In this document: one piece after another, positions 51,842-58,383 of the stretch | How positions within the stretch are numbered: position 1 is the first letter of the stretch | Layout: each line of letters opens with the position of its first letter | Assembly: GCA_025548565.1 (NCBI GenBank) | Contig: JAJLPB010000022.1 | Location: forward strand, 38,487 to 102,486 | Length of the DNA: 64,000 nt | Direction: 5' to 3' | Origin: Rugamonas sp. A1-17 | GTDB lineage: Bacteria; Pseudomonadota; Gammaproteobacteria; Burkholderiales; Burkholderiaceae_D | Notes under the pieces: model-generated | What the model saw: only the letters and a program-made list of their open reading frames with translations | Told to the model about the DNA's origin: nothing | Database searches by the model: none | Translations under genes and position numbers: made by a program

Positions 51842-52048
51842 TTAGTTCAGTGCCGATGCTGGTGTGTAACGAACCACTGTTCGATGGAAGCAACTGGCGA
51901 CCATGTCGGCCTTCGCCTTCACGCGAATATTGTCCGCAGCTGCGAACGTAGTCGTAGACTGTTCCTTGGTGACAGGGTCTTGCATTGTGAGGTTGAACAA
52001 AATGACGTCTACGTTAGTAGGTTGTGCTACTTCGTTGTATGCAAACAT
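51842..52048 (-). CDS. Small hypothetical protein with hairpin leader
   Basis: 68 aa: VDVILFNLTMQDPVTKEQST and DNIRVKAKADMVASCFHRT suggest a compact beta-rich protein of unknown function. The ATG at 52048 has a strong ribosome site (AAAGGAG), and just upstream lies the hairpin GCCGA/TCGGC seen ahead of six other genes in this region, which strongly supports it as a real gene belonging to the same regulatory set as parB and PRTRC F. Confidence 0.6.
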   Translation of the reverse strand: MFAYNEVAQPTNVDVILFNLTMQDPVTKEQSTTTFAAADNIRVKAKADMVASCFHRTVVRYTPASALN

Positions 52049-52064
52049 ATTGGCGCTCCTTTGT

Positions 52065-52077
52065 GCCGATGATCGGC
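52065..52077 (-). promoter_or_regulatory. Leader hairpin 1 (before 52048 gene)
   Basis: GCCGA/TCGGC stem with three-base loop, followed on the minus strand by ACAAAGGAG and the ATG. Part of the family of seven leader hairpins between 52.0 and 63.3 kb. Confidence 0.6.
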
Positions 52078-52261
52078 GTTAAAAAAAGGAGTAACGCGAG
52101 CTAGTCTAGCGAGACGCTAGAGCAGCTGCTTGGTGTGTGTGGATGGTTGGCAGTTTGGGACGCACCTTGATATGGAGCGGGGCTGGCCAGTTACGTCCGC
52201 ACCAGTGAAATCCGCAAGATTGGATTTGCACAGGCACGGCGTTCAACTGTAAATCGTTAGA

Positions 52262-53722
52262 TCAAATTGAGCATGCTGGACAAGGCAGCTGTGCAGCCTC
52301 TTCCTTCACAGTCAAATTAGGTTGCTTTTCGCTGGCTTTGTACCACTGGGAACTGACCACACGACCAATCTCGTGTTCGATCCTTCCGTAGGCGACCTTG
52401 CTTGTCTCGACCCATTCCTCTTGAACGGATAGAGGAGGAGCAGACCGCTTGGCGATTTGCCGCATTCCTTCGGCGTGCAGTGCGCGAGTTGTCCATTCTA
52501 CGATGTGGCGCAACTGCTCGTAAGATGCACCTTGCTGCCACGTGTAGCTGTCACCTTTGGGTGCTTCGGGATTGAACACGTCTTCCGATAACTCGACGTA
52601 GTAGATGGCGAATTTTACCTTTGTTCGAACTTCCGCTGGAGTGAGTCCGTAGACCTCACCAGTTGAGAGCAAGTGCCGGTATCGGTCGTTCAATTGGCGT
52701 GCCAGGCCGGCCCAGGTTGGTGAATACGAAACTACACGCTGATGCCATACAAACTCGTCGTTGGAATACATCCCGTCGGTGAAAATTTCGGCGCCGACAA
52801 AGATGCCTCGGTCGTTAAACAGCGACAAGCTCTTTCGCTTGGCCTTCCGACCTTTGATCGCCACGTCTGATGTCGGCATTGGTAACGTCATCCAATTTAG
52901 CGCGATGCCAGAATCATTCCAAAGCGGCACAGCCTTCGGGTAGGCGCCATCATTGATCGGATCGATCTTTTCCCGCTCGCTGCCCTTCTCGAACTCCACC
53001 GGCTCTTCTTGAAGTAAGCCAACAAGTTCAGACCGGCGCTGAAAGAAGCAATTTGAACATCCCGATCGGACTCTTCGACGATAGTACGCAGGAATACCGA
53101 TCGTGCGATCCAAGATATCAAACACCATCTCACGATTGAAATTGAGATCTAGGAATGGCATCTCCGTGATGACCTCGTCGATGCTAAAGCCAATCCGGAA
53201 ATCCTCATCGGCGCGAATTCCAACTGCCATAATTTTGGGAATGCCTGCGTACTGCGCGAGCCACGGCCTGAAGGTCTCGAGCTTCAATATCCTAGTGCAG
53301 TATCTGCTCTGAGATGAAGGCAAGTATCCCTTAAACAGGTCGATTAGTTGAAACAAGCCGGCCGCCGGTTTAATGCGAGTGATTGGCTTGCCTAGGTATT
53401 TCGCCAGTGCGTCCAGTGTTGTGTAGACACCAGGATCTTCTGCTTCGGTATCTGTGAACACAAGCTCCCAAGGCTTTTCAGGGAACAGCAAGTGCATGAC
53501 AATCGCCAAGCTGCTGCTATCGGCTCCTCCACTAACTGGCAGCATGTATCTGGCATTGGCTGCGACCACTGGCAGTTTGTATGCTTCGTAGGCATTTGGA
53601 ACAAGTTTGAGCAATTCAACCAGGTCGAACTTGCGACGAACGTGAACCTGAATTGGAATTACCTTCCTAACGATAGCCATCGGCGCCGTTGGTACTGCTC
53701 GAGAAATAGTTTGAGTAATCAT
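52262..53722 (-). CDS. PP-loop ATPase of the PAPS reductase (CysH-like) family
   Basis: 486 aa, roughly twice the length of CysH. PP-loop motif PVSGGADSSSLA (62-73), an FTDTEAEDPG segment and RYCTRILKLE, the typical C-x2-R/K region of PAPS-reductase-like enzymes, then a zinc- or Fe-S-type pair GCSNCFFQRR and a terminal CPAC. Such proteins activate a substrate with ATP and may transfer sulfur, reduce PAPS or act in DNA modification (as in DndC). The C-terminal 200 residues are not recognised. The start at 53722 follows GGAGT; the longer frame begins in sequence with no ribosome site. It shares leader architecture with parB. Function on the element unknown. Confidence 0.7.
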   Translation of the reverse strand: MITQTISRAVPTAPMAIVRKVIPIQVHVRRKFDLVELLKLVPNAYEAYKLPVVAANARYMLPVSGGADSSSLAIVMHLLFPEKPWELVFTDTEAEDPGVYTTLDALAKYLGKPITRIKPAAGLFQLIDLFKGYLPSSQSRYCTRILKLETFRPWLAQYAGIPKIMAVGIRADEDFRIGFSIDEVITEMPFLDLNFNREMVFDILDRTIGIPAYYRRRVRSGCSNCFFQRRSELVGLLQEEPVEFEKGSEREKIDPINDGAYPKAVPLWNDSGIALNWMTLPMPTSDVAIKGRKAKRKSLSLFNDRGIFVGAEIFTDGMYSNDEFVWHQRVVSYSPTWAGLARQLNDRYRHLLSTGEVYGLTPAEVRTKVKFAIYYVELSEDVFNPEAPKGDSYTWQQGASYEQLRHIVEWTTRALHAEGMRQIAKRSAPPLSVQEEWVETSKVAYGRIEHEIGRVVSSQWYKASEKQPNLTVKEEAAQLPCPACSI

Positions 53723-53739
53723 ATTGAACTCCAAATTTT

Positions 53740-53752
53740 GCCGTGGAACGGC
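53740..53752 (-). promoter_or_regulatory. Leader hairpin 2 (before PP-loop gene)
   Basis: GCCGT/ACGGC stem with three-base loop, then AAAATTTGGAG before the ATG. The spacer is nearly identical to that of hairpin 5 (AAATTTGGAG). Confidence 0.65.
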
Positions 53753-53880
53753 ATGGAAAATTAGGAGCGTTGAGAATGATCGATGCCGGTGGCATGGATA
53801 ATTCGTCGATATGATGTGAAGATATTCCGCTGTGCGATGAGCACATAATATCACGGTAAGCTGCGGTGCCGAAGATGCAT

Positions 53881-53909
53881 CTCAGCATCCCCTCGCGGGA
53901 GATGCTGAG
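53881..53909 (-). terminator. Hairpin after the PRTRC ThiF gene
   Basis: 9-bp stem CTCAGCATC / GATGCTGAG immediately beyond the ThiF stop codon, with an inner GC-rich extension. There is no clear U-run on the minus strand, so termination may be partial. Confidence 0.6.
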
Positions 53910-53915
53910 TGCTGT

Positions 53916-54737
53916 TTAGGTAGAGACTGTTTCCTCTTCACCTGTTGTTTCAAGCCTCTTTGTGGTTTTGGACGCGACGTAGCCCATTCGTTCCCAGACG
54001 GTGGTGTCCGTCTTGATGGGAACACTGGTACCGGATTTCAGGTTGATGAATTTGCCTGAGTATTCGAGCGTGCCGGTATGGATCAGAGTCCAAAGCAAGT
54101 TCAAAATCTCGACTGCCATCATCATGTTTATGGCCAGGCTTTGCTTTCGCAGTGATTCGGCGACCGAACAACTTGGCATGTCGTCGGAGGCGTCCAGTTT
54201 GTCGTTGAGCATCTCGGGAAAGAGATCGCCAATATGAGGCAGCCGATAAGCTTCTGTCCGAGTTTTGCGGACCTCGCCCAACAGCACTTGCCCGGTATTT
54301 TCCCCGTTCCCGCTGTCAATGTAGTAGAAGCTCGTCCGATGGCGTTCTAGGGCGCTGAGGATCGCCTTACGTGCACCTCTGCTGTCGACACAGCCGATCA
54401 CGATGTCGACGTCGAAGTACGTGTCCTCTGTAATGCGTTTTGGAAGTCCCTTCCACGAGGTTCCCCACCCCATGTTCAGACGATTGACCAACACGGTTGC
54501 CTTGTATTGTCCAACGTCGCATGGGAAGAAACCTTGGCGGCCGATATTCGACGGCGACACTACGTCATCGTCGTACACTACGACCTCCAGTCCCCCAGGA
54601 TGCCCCGTTTCTTTCATTGCGTGGTGGATCTGCATTAGGCGAGGCAACAGCGCCGAACCGGTGCCGCCGGCGCCGATTACTGCAATTCTGATCGGTCGCT
54701 TGAGCAGTTCATTGTCGATGATGTGCTTTACTTTCAT
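53916..54737 (-). CDS. PRTRC system ThiF family (E1-like) protein
   Basis: 273 aa E1/ThiF/MoeB fold. Nucleotide-binding loop AVIGAGGTGSALL (19-31), acidic cluster YDDDVV (55-60), SNIGRQ (63-68) with the conserved Arg67, and a candidate adenylation-transfer Cys190 in DDMPSCSVAE, the crossover-loop position used by E1-type enzymes. Expected to adenylate the C terminus of a ubiquitin-fold partner, for which the PRTRC C protein (57609-57815) is the natural candidate. The start at 54737 (GAAAG upstream) is preferred to a second start at 54749. Last gene of the PRTRC operon. Confidence 0.85.
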   Translation of the reverse strand: MKVKHIIDNELLKRPIRIAVIGAGGTGSALLPRLMQIHHAMKETGHPGGLEVVVYDDDVVSPSNIGRQGFFPCDVGQYKATVLVNRLNMGWGTSWKGLPKRITEDTYFDVDIVIGCVDSRGARKAILSALERHRTSFYYIDSGNGENTGQVLLGEVRKTRTEAYRLPHIGDLFPEMLNDKLDASDDMPSCSVAESLRKQSLAINMMMAVEILNLLWTLIHTGTLEYSGKFINLKSGTSVPIKTDTTVWERMGYVASKTTKRLETTGEEETVST

Positions 54738-54767
54738 AAATTCTTTCAAATGTGTTTGAGGTGCGTC

Positions 54768-55373
54768 TTACGTCTGGCCCGGCCCAAAAGATTCGAAGAC
54801 ACCCTTTACGCATAGGCGCATCGCTGTAGATTGCGTGGGACGATTGCAGTTTCCAACAACGTAGGCGAATTTAGTTGCGCCTCTGTCGTCTTGGTCGTCT
54901 TGGGCGGAGAAGAACGCATGGTGATGTGCATGCGAGTGGCAATCGATGACCAGGTGTTCGCCTGCGTCCAGATTGGCGACCTCCTGCTTAAGGTGGCTGC
55001 CGCTGGAGGCGAGCGATTTGGATAGTGCCAGGCGATACTGCTTTGTGTTTTCGTTCCAGATGATGCTGCCACCAACTTCTACGTCCGGAGTCTTGTCTGC
55101 ATGTGCGTTGAACGCATGCAGCAATTCTCGAGGTAGCTTACCGGAGGTGAGCGTGGTCGTTGGTTGGCAGACACCATATGGCACTACCACAGGTCCCAGG
55201 CTTCCAACTTGCCGTATGAAGTGTCCCCATCGACGAAAACTCTCAATAAAAACCCCGTTCGAAGCGATCAAAATTCGATCGCAAGGCTGCAGGGGAAGTT
55301 CAAGAGGGCCGAAGCGAGGAACAGCGACTGAGGGCAAGGTCGCATGTAAGGCTACGTCGCGTTTGTCCATCAT
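54768..55373 (-). CDS. PRTRC system protein A, JAB/JAMM-type protease
   Basis: 201 aa. The C-terminal half has a complete JAMM motif: HSH (146-148), seven residues, Ser156, two residues, Asp159, and Glu99 in DVEVGGSIIW in the place of the family's upstream Glu. The zinc ligands and catalytic residues are therefore all present, unlike in many degenerate JAB proteins. Expected role: removal or processing of a ubiquitin-like tag. The start overlaps the stop of protein B (ATGA) and the gene lies 30 bases from ThiF. PRTRC A is the standard name for this cassette member. Confidence 0.85.
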   Translation of the reverse strand: MMDKRDVALHATLPSVAVPRFGPLELPLQPCDRILIASNGVFIESFRRWGHFIRQVGSLGPVVVPYGVCQPTTTLTSGKLPRELLHAFNAHADKTPDVEVGGSIIWNENTKQYRLALSKSLASSGSHLKQEVANLDAGEHLVIDCHSHAHHHAFFSAQDDQDDRGATKFAYVVGNCNRPTQSTAMRLCVKGVFESFGPGQT

Positions 55374-56113
55374 TTCTCCTTCCCGAAGGTAAGCAACGAT
55401 GTCATAGCAACGCCAAGTGTCATGTTGTTCTTGAGCAGCGCAGAATTTGGAAACGTCTTGTGCTTGCCACCGATAAGCTCACGCCAAAGCGCAAACTCAC
55501 CGCCCTTAAACGTCACCTTCTTCTTTCCGTTCACGTGGGTGAACACGGAATTGAAGAATGCGTTTTCCCATGCGGAGGTCTCGGAAGGTAACAGCGACTT
55601 GGGGGTGTTTGCAGTTCCTGTGCACACACTGTCGTCATCGAACATGTTGAAGAACGGTGCGTGGTAGAGCTGCGTAGCCTTGCAAGGGCGGATGTTCTCC
55701 TTGATCGCGAATACATACCAATGTCTTTGCACTACTGCGAACAGCAGGGGCGGATGCGGTACGATTGCGGACTGGTGACCGTCACCCGCTGTGTTAAGAA
55801 ACACACGGCGTTCGCCGCTAGGCACCCACCAAATCATGTGCAGAGGTGAGAAGCTCAGCATGGACTCGGGAAGCAAGTCTACGTTCAGTGCGTACCGGTC
55901 TGCCAGACTTCCGACCGATTGCATCAGTGCTTCCTGCGTGAGAGGGGTGCCGGACATAATTTGAGGCATGGGTTGCTCGGGTGTGCCGACGTCCTGCACT
56001 TCGTGAAATGAAGCGAATGCCGCGCGACTTTTTCGAGCACTCTGGCTTTCGTACATCAGTATTGCATGACGCAGGACGAGCTTCTCCGATCCGGAATCGA
56101 TATGAATATTCAT
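55370..56113 (-). CDS. PRTRC system protein B (prokaryotic E2 family D-like)
   Basis: 247 aa. Core motifs of the family are IVPHPPLLFAVV (117-128), HWYVFAIKENIRP, LYHAPFFNMF (149-158) and DDSVCTGTA (160-168). Cys164 is the candidate E2 active-site cysteine, placed after the HAPFFN segment as in the Prok-E2_D family. It would accept the ubiquitin-like protein from the E1 and pass it to a target or to a nucleophile. Starts 17 bases after protein F and overlaps A by four bases. The E2 assignment rests on published fold prediction for this family; no biochemical role has been shown to my knowledge. Confidence 0.8.
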   Translation of the reverse strand: MNIHIDSGSEKLVLRHAILMYESQSARKSRAAFASFHEVQDVGTPEQPMPQIMSGTPLTQEALMQSVGSLADRYALNVDLLPESMLSFSPLHMIWWVPSGERRVFLNTAGDGHQSAIVPHPPLLFAVVQRHWYVFAIKENIRPCKATQLYHAPFFNMFDDDSVCTGTANTPKSLLPSETSAWENAFFNSVFTHVNGKKKVTFKGGEFALWRELIGGKHKTFPNSALLKNNMTLGVAMTSLLTFGKEK

Positions 56114-56130
56114 GATTTTTCTATAAAGGT

Positions 56131-57294
56131 TTAGTCTTGCATGTAGTGGGGTTTTGCGATCATGGAGATGAGAATATCCATCTCATTGAGAACTGCGAGA
56201 GCCAGGCTCAGACGTTCAAAATAAGATTTCAATTCCAATGGATCATTGGGAAGGTCATCCAACCCGAACATCTCATCGGCTGTGCCGTCTGACATGCTGC
56301 TCTTGTAGTGGTCATCAAATGCGGCAAATACGCGCTGATCAAATTGGTAGATCAGGCTGCAACCTGGTTCGATAGGATTTACGTTCAGTCCTTCCAAATT
56401 GGGCAGACGAGCCTGTTCCCTATTCGCGACCTTGATTGCGTGACGGAGGTTGAGCACCTGCGATGCTATGGCTCGGACGTCCAAATCAGCGCCAGATTTT
56501 GCGTAACCTGTTAGTTGCTTTAGCGTTAGCCGGTCTTTTTTTGGTACGAGAGATGTGAGACATAGATCGCCACCGAGGATCGGAAGGAGCACGCTGGGCA
56601 AATACTCTTGCGCAGTTGCTTCGTCCTCAAAACGATCGCGCAGAGTCTCAAGAACTTCGTCATCGCAGGGAAGCTTAACCTCTCCCCAGTTCTCCCACTG
56701 GCCCTGGAAATCACCGAGAGCGAATTCCGCGGTGCGTATGGGAACGCTGATGGAGGCTGCGTCTTTGATGGCTGCCATTGCCGCTTTGAACAAGCCAGGC
56801 GCAACCAATTCAGTCGACATAGCCGCCTCGCTAACTGTGTATGGATTCCAGCCGCTGTCGCCGTTGAACTGTATGCCGAATGCACCCGTGACTTCGCGGT
56901 CAAACTCGCCATAGTAGTCGTCATCAGTGGCGTTCTCGATTAGTGCTTGCATCGAACGCGGACGCAGGATCTCCACCCTTACTTCAAGCGCTTTCAGATT
57001 TCCGACGTTGGCATTGAACCAGGACATCAAACCGAATTCAAGAACTTCATGAACGGTTGTAGCATGCTCCGGTATTGAGGCCGTATCGATGATTCCTGCA
57101 GCGATGAGCAGACGAGCTAAGTCCGCACACTCCTTTGTGATCGTTGAGTCTTGCGGAGGGAGGAATCCCGCCCGGGGGATGCAAGCGTGCAGGGTTGGAA
57201 TAGCAAACGACTGCAGTGAAGGGATAGATAGTGGCTGGACAAAGTTCGCCGAAGATGCCACAACCGCATTTATTTCTGTGATGTTAGTGTGCAT
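56131..57294 (-). CDS. PRTRC system protein F
   Basis: 387 aa, soluble, acidic, with no recognised catalytic motif: ITKECADLARLLIAAGIIDT near the N terminus, DPLELKSYFERLSLALAVLN at the C terminus, and a run of hydrophobic beta segments between. It is a standard member of PRTRC cassettes of unknown function. The ATG at 57294 follows TACAAGGAG and a leader hairpin of the recurrent type, and a terminator-like hairpin pair lies further upstream, so F probably has its own 5' end apart from parB-E-C. Confidence 0.8.
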   Translation of the reverse strand: MHTNITEINAVVASSANFVQPLSIPSLQSFAIPTLHACIPRAGFLPPQDSTITKECADLARLLIAAGIIDTASIPEHATTVHEVLEFGLMSWFNANVGNLKALEVRVEILRPRSMQALIENATDDDYYGEFDREVTGAFGIQFNGDSGWNPYTVSEAAMSTELVAPGLFKAAMAAIKDAASISVPIRTAEFALGDFQGQWENWGEVKLPCDDEVLETLRDRFEDEATAQEYLPSVLLPILGGDLCLTSLVPKKDRLTLKQLTGYAKSGADLDVRAIASQVLNLRHAIKVANREQARLPNLEGLNVNPIEPGCSLIYQFDQRVFAAFDDHYKSSMSDGTADEMFGLDDLPNDPLELKSYFERLSLALAVLNEMDILISMIAKPHYMQD

Positions 57295-57311
57295 TACTGC
57301 TCCTTGTAATT

Positions 57312-57324
57312 TCCGCTAGGCGGA
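57312..57324 (-). promoter_or_regulatory. Leader hairpin 3 (before PRTRC F)
   Basis: TCCGC/GCGGA stem with three-base loop, then AAATTACAAGGAG and the ATG. Confidence 0.65.
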
Positions 57325-57350
57325 TAGAGAAAGGAGTCAGCCTGGGAGGC

Positions 57351-57394
57351 TTTCTGGTAAGCATGGCTACCAGAAAACCCCATAAAGGGGTTTT
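57351..57394 (-). terminator. Paired hairpin with shared A-run before the PRTRC F unit
   Basis: First stem TTTCTGGTA / TACCAGAAA (57351-57359 with 57368-57376), second stem AAAACCCC / GGGGTTTT (57374-57381 with 57387-57394). The two stems share the AAA at 57374-57376, so they compete. Same architecture as at 61720-61761 and 63403-63445. Confidence 0.65.
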
Positions 57395-57403
57395 CGTCTG
57401 CTG

Positions 57404-57607
57404 CTAGAACATCGGCAGCAGTTGCATTGATTGAAGGGGAATTGCCGGTGTTCGCGCGGTAGGCCGTTGTAACAACAGCGATACAGCTCGAGCTAACCGG
57501 GCATTCTCGGTGGTGGGTTTGATCAAGGCCGTGACGATGCCGTTTCGCTCGAGGAACTGCGTCGAGTGTTTGCCGTCAAGAATAGCCGCGACAAGTTCTG
57601 GGCTCAT
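57404..57607 (-). CDS. Small hypothetical protein between PRTRC C and F
   Basis: 67 aa: PELVAAILDGKHSTQFLERN, then IVTALIKPTTENARLARAVS and a short Pro/Gln/Leu tail. The ATG starts one base after the PRTRC C stop codon, which implies coupled translation. It is not a standard named member of PRTRC cassettes that I know, but its tight spacing supports expression. It resembles small helical regulators in composition; no function can be given. Confidence 0.5.
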   Translation of the reverse strand: MSPELVAAILDGKHSTQFLERNGIVTALIKPTTENARLARAVSLLLQRPTARTPAIPLQSMQLLPMF

Positions 57608-57608
57608 C

Positions 57609-57815
57609 CTAACCTTTCGTCCCTACTGAGCGGACAAATTTGTAGTTGATCGAATCGGTGCCGATTTCGGTTTCAATGACAGCTGTCGCCAAATCGGGAT
57701 AGGCCATCGAGTGCATTTCCTTGATCTCCTCTGGGGAGAATTCAGGACCAGGGTCTTGCAGTGATACTCCGTTAAAGGTGAAGTATCGTTTCAGGGAGTG
57801 GGCTTGTAACGTCAT
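57609..57815 (-). CDS. PRTRC system protein C (ubiquitin-like fold)
   Basis: 68 aa. Matches the Prok_Ub family: beta-hairpin start KRYFTFNGVSL, central SPEEIKEMHSMAYPDLATA helix, and a final strand KFVRSV followed by GTKG. The chain ends in Gly, as required for adenylation by an E1 enzyme. Located between protein E and the 67-aa ORF. If the system works like eukaryotic or Bil-type conjugation, this is the modifier. The single rather than double terminal Gly is a caution. Confidence 0.8.
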   Translation of the reverse strand: MTLQAHSLKRYFTFNGVSLQDPGPEFSPEEIKEMHSMAYPDLATAVIETEIGTDSINYKFVRSVGTKG

Positions 57816-57821
57816 GATGAT

Positions 57822-58295
57822 TTAGTCCAGAAGTGTGGAAAGGTTAGTGCCCGACTGGGCTGTGGACGTTTCTGAGACGTTCGCAACTTGTGGAGCCTTT
57901 GGAGGTGGGTTACTGTCGTTGTCTTCTTCATCGTCTTCGTTATCGCTCCCTTCACTAGAAAGGTTCGTGGCCGTGGAGGCGGTCGCGGTCGATTGCAGCG
58001 CCTTTACCGCTCTGGTGGCCTGATCCTTCTTGGCCTGTCCCAACAGCGCGGTCGTGGAGCTTACCTGTGCCGCCAGGTCCAGACGAGGAGCTTGGTATCT
58101 CATCACCGCATCCAGGAAGCCGGCATCGAGTTCTGCCGGCGTCGCGCAGAGCATCAGTGGCATGGCCAGCTCAGGGATCTTAGCTTTGCCGAGTGCAGGC
58201 TTAACGATCACTTTCATGGTACCGCTGGGGCCAGGGCTAACCTCCAACGTCAGAGAGTCGCCGGCTTTAATGATTTCGTGTAGTGCAGTAAACAT
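57822..58295 (-). CDS. PRTRC system protein E
   Basis: 157 aa from the ATG at 58295. N-terminal about 75 residues look like a small beta domain (DSLTLEVSPGPSGTMKVIV, ALGKAKIPELAMPLML), the middle is helical, and the C terminus is an acidic low-complexity stretch (EGSDNEDDEEDNDS) with a Pro/Ser tail. It is a standard PRTRC member with unknown function. The ORF extending to 58517 overlaps the parB end and has no ribosome site. A GACACC/GGTGTC hairpin (58321-58337) lies 26 bases upstream of the start. Confidence 0.75.
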   Translation of the reverse strand: MFTALHEIIKAGDSLTLEVSPGPSGTMKVIVKPALGKAKIPELAMPLMLCATPAELDAGFLDAVMRYQAPRLDLAAQVSSTTALLGQAKKDQATRAVKALQSTATASTATNLSSEGSDNEDDEEDNDSNPPPKAPQVANVSETSTAQSGTNLSTLLD

Positions 58296-58383
58296 AGTGT
58301 GCTTTCGCAAATGTAAACACGACACCATGAAGGTGTCGGTTGAGTATTGAGATCGGAGTATGTGCCCAGATCGGCAACAGGAT

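Noticed and set aside
51651..51845. 64-codon plus-strand frame
   Set aside because: No ribosome site, no similarity to any family I know, and no neighbour on this strand.
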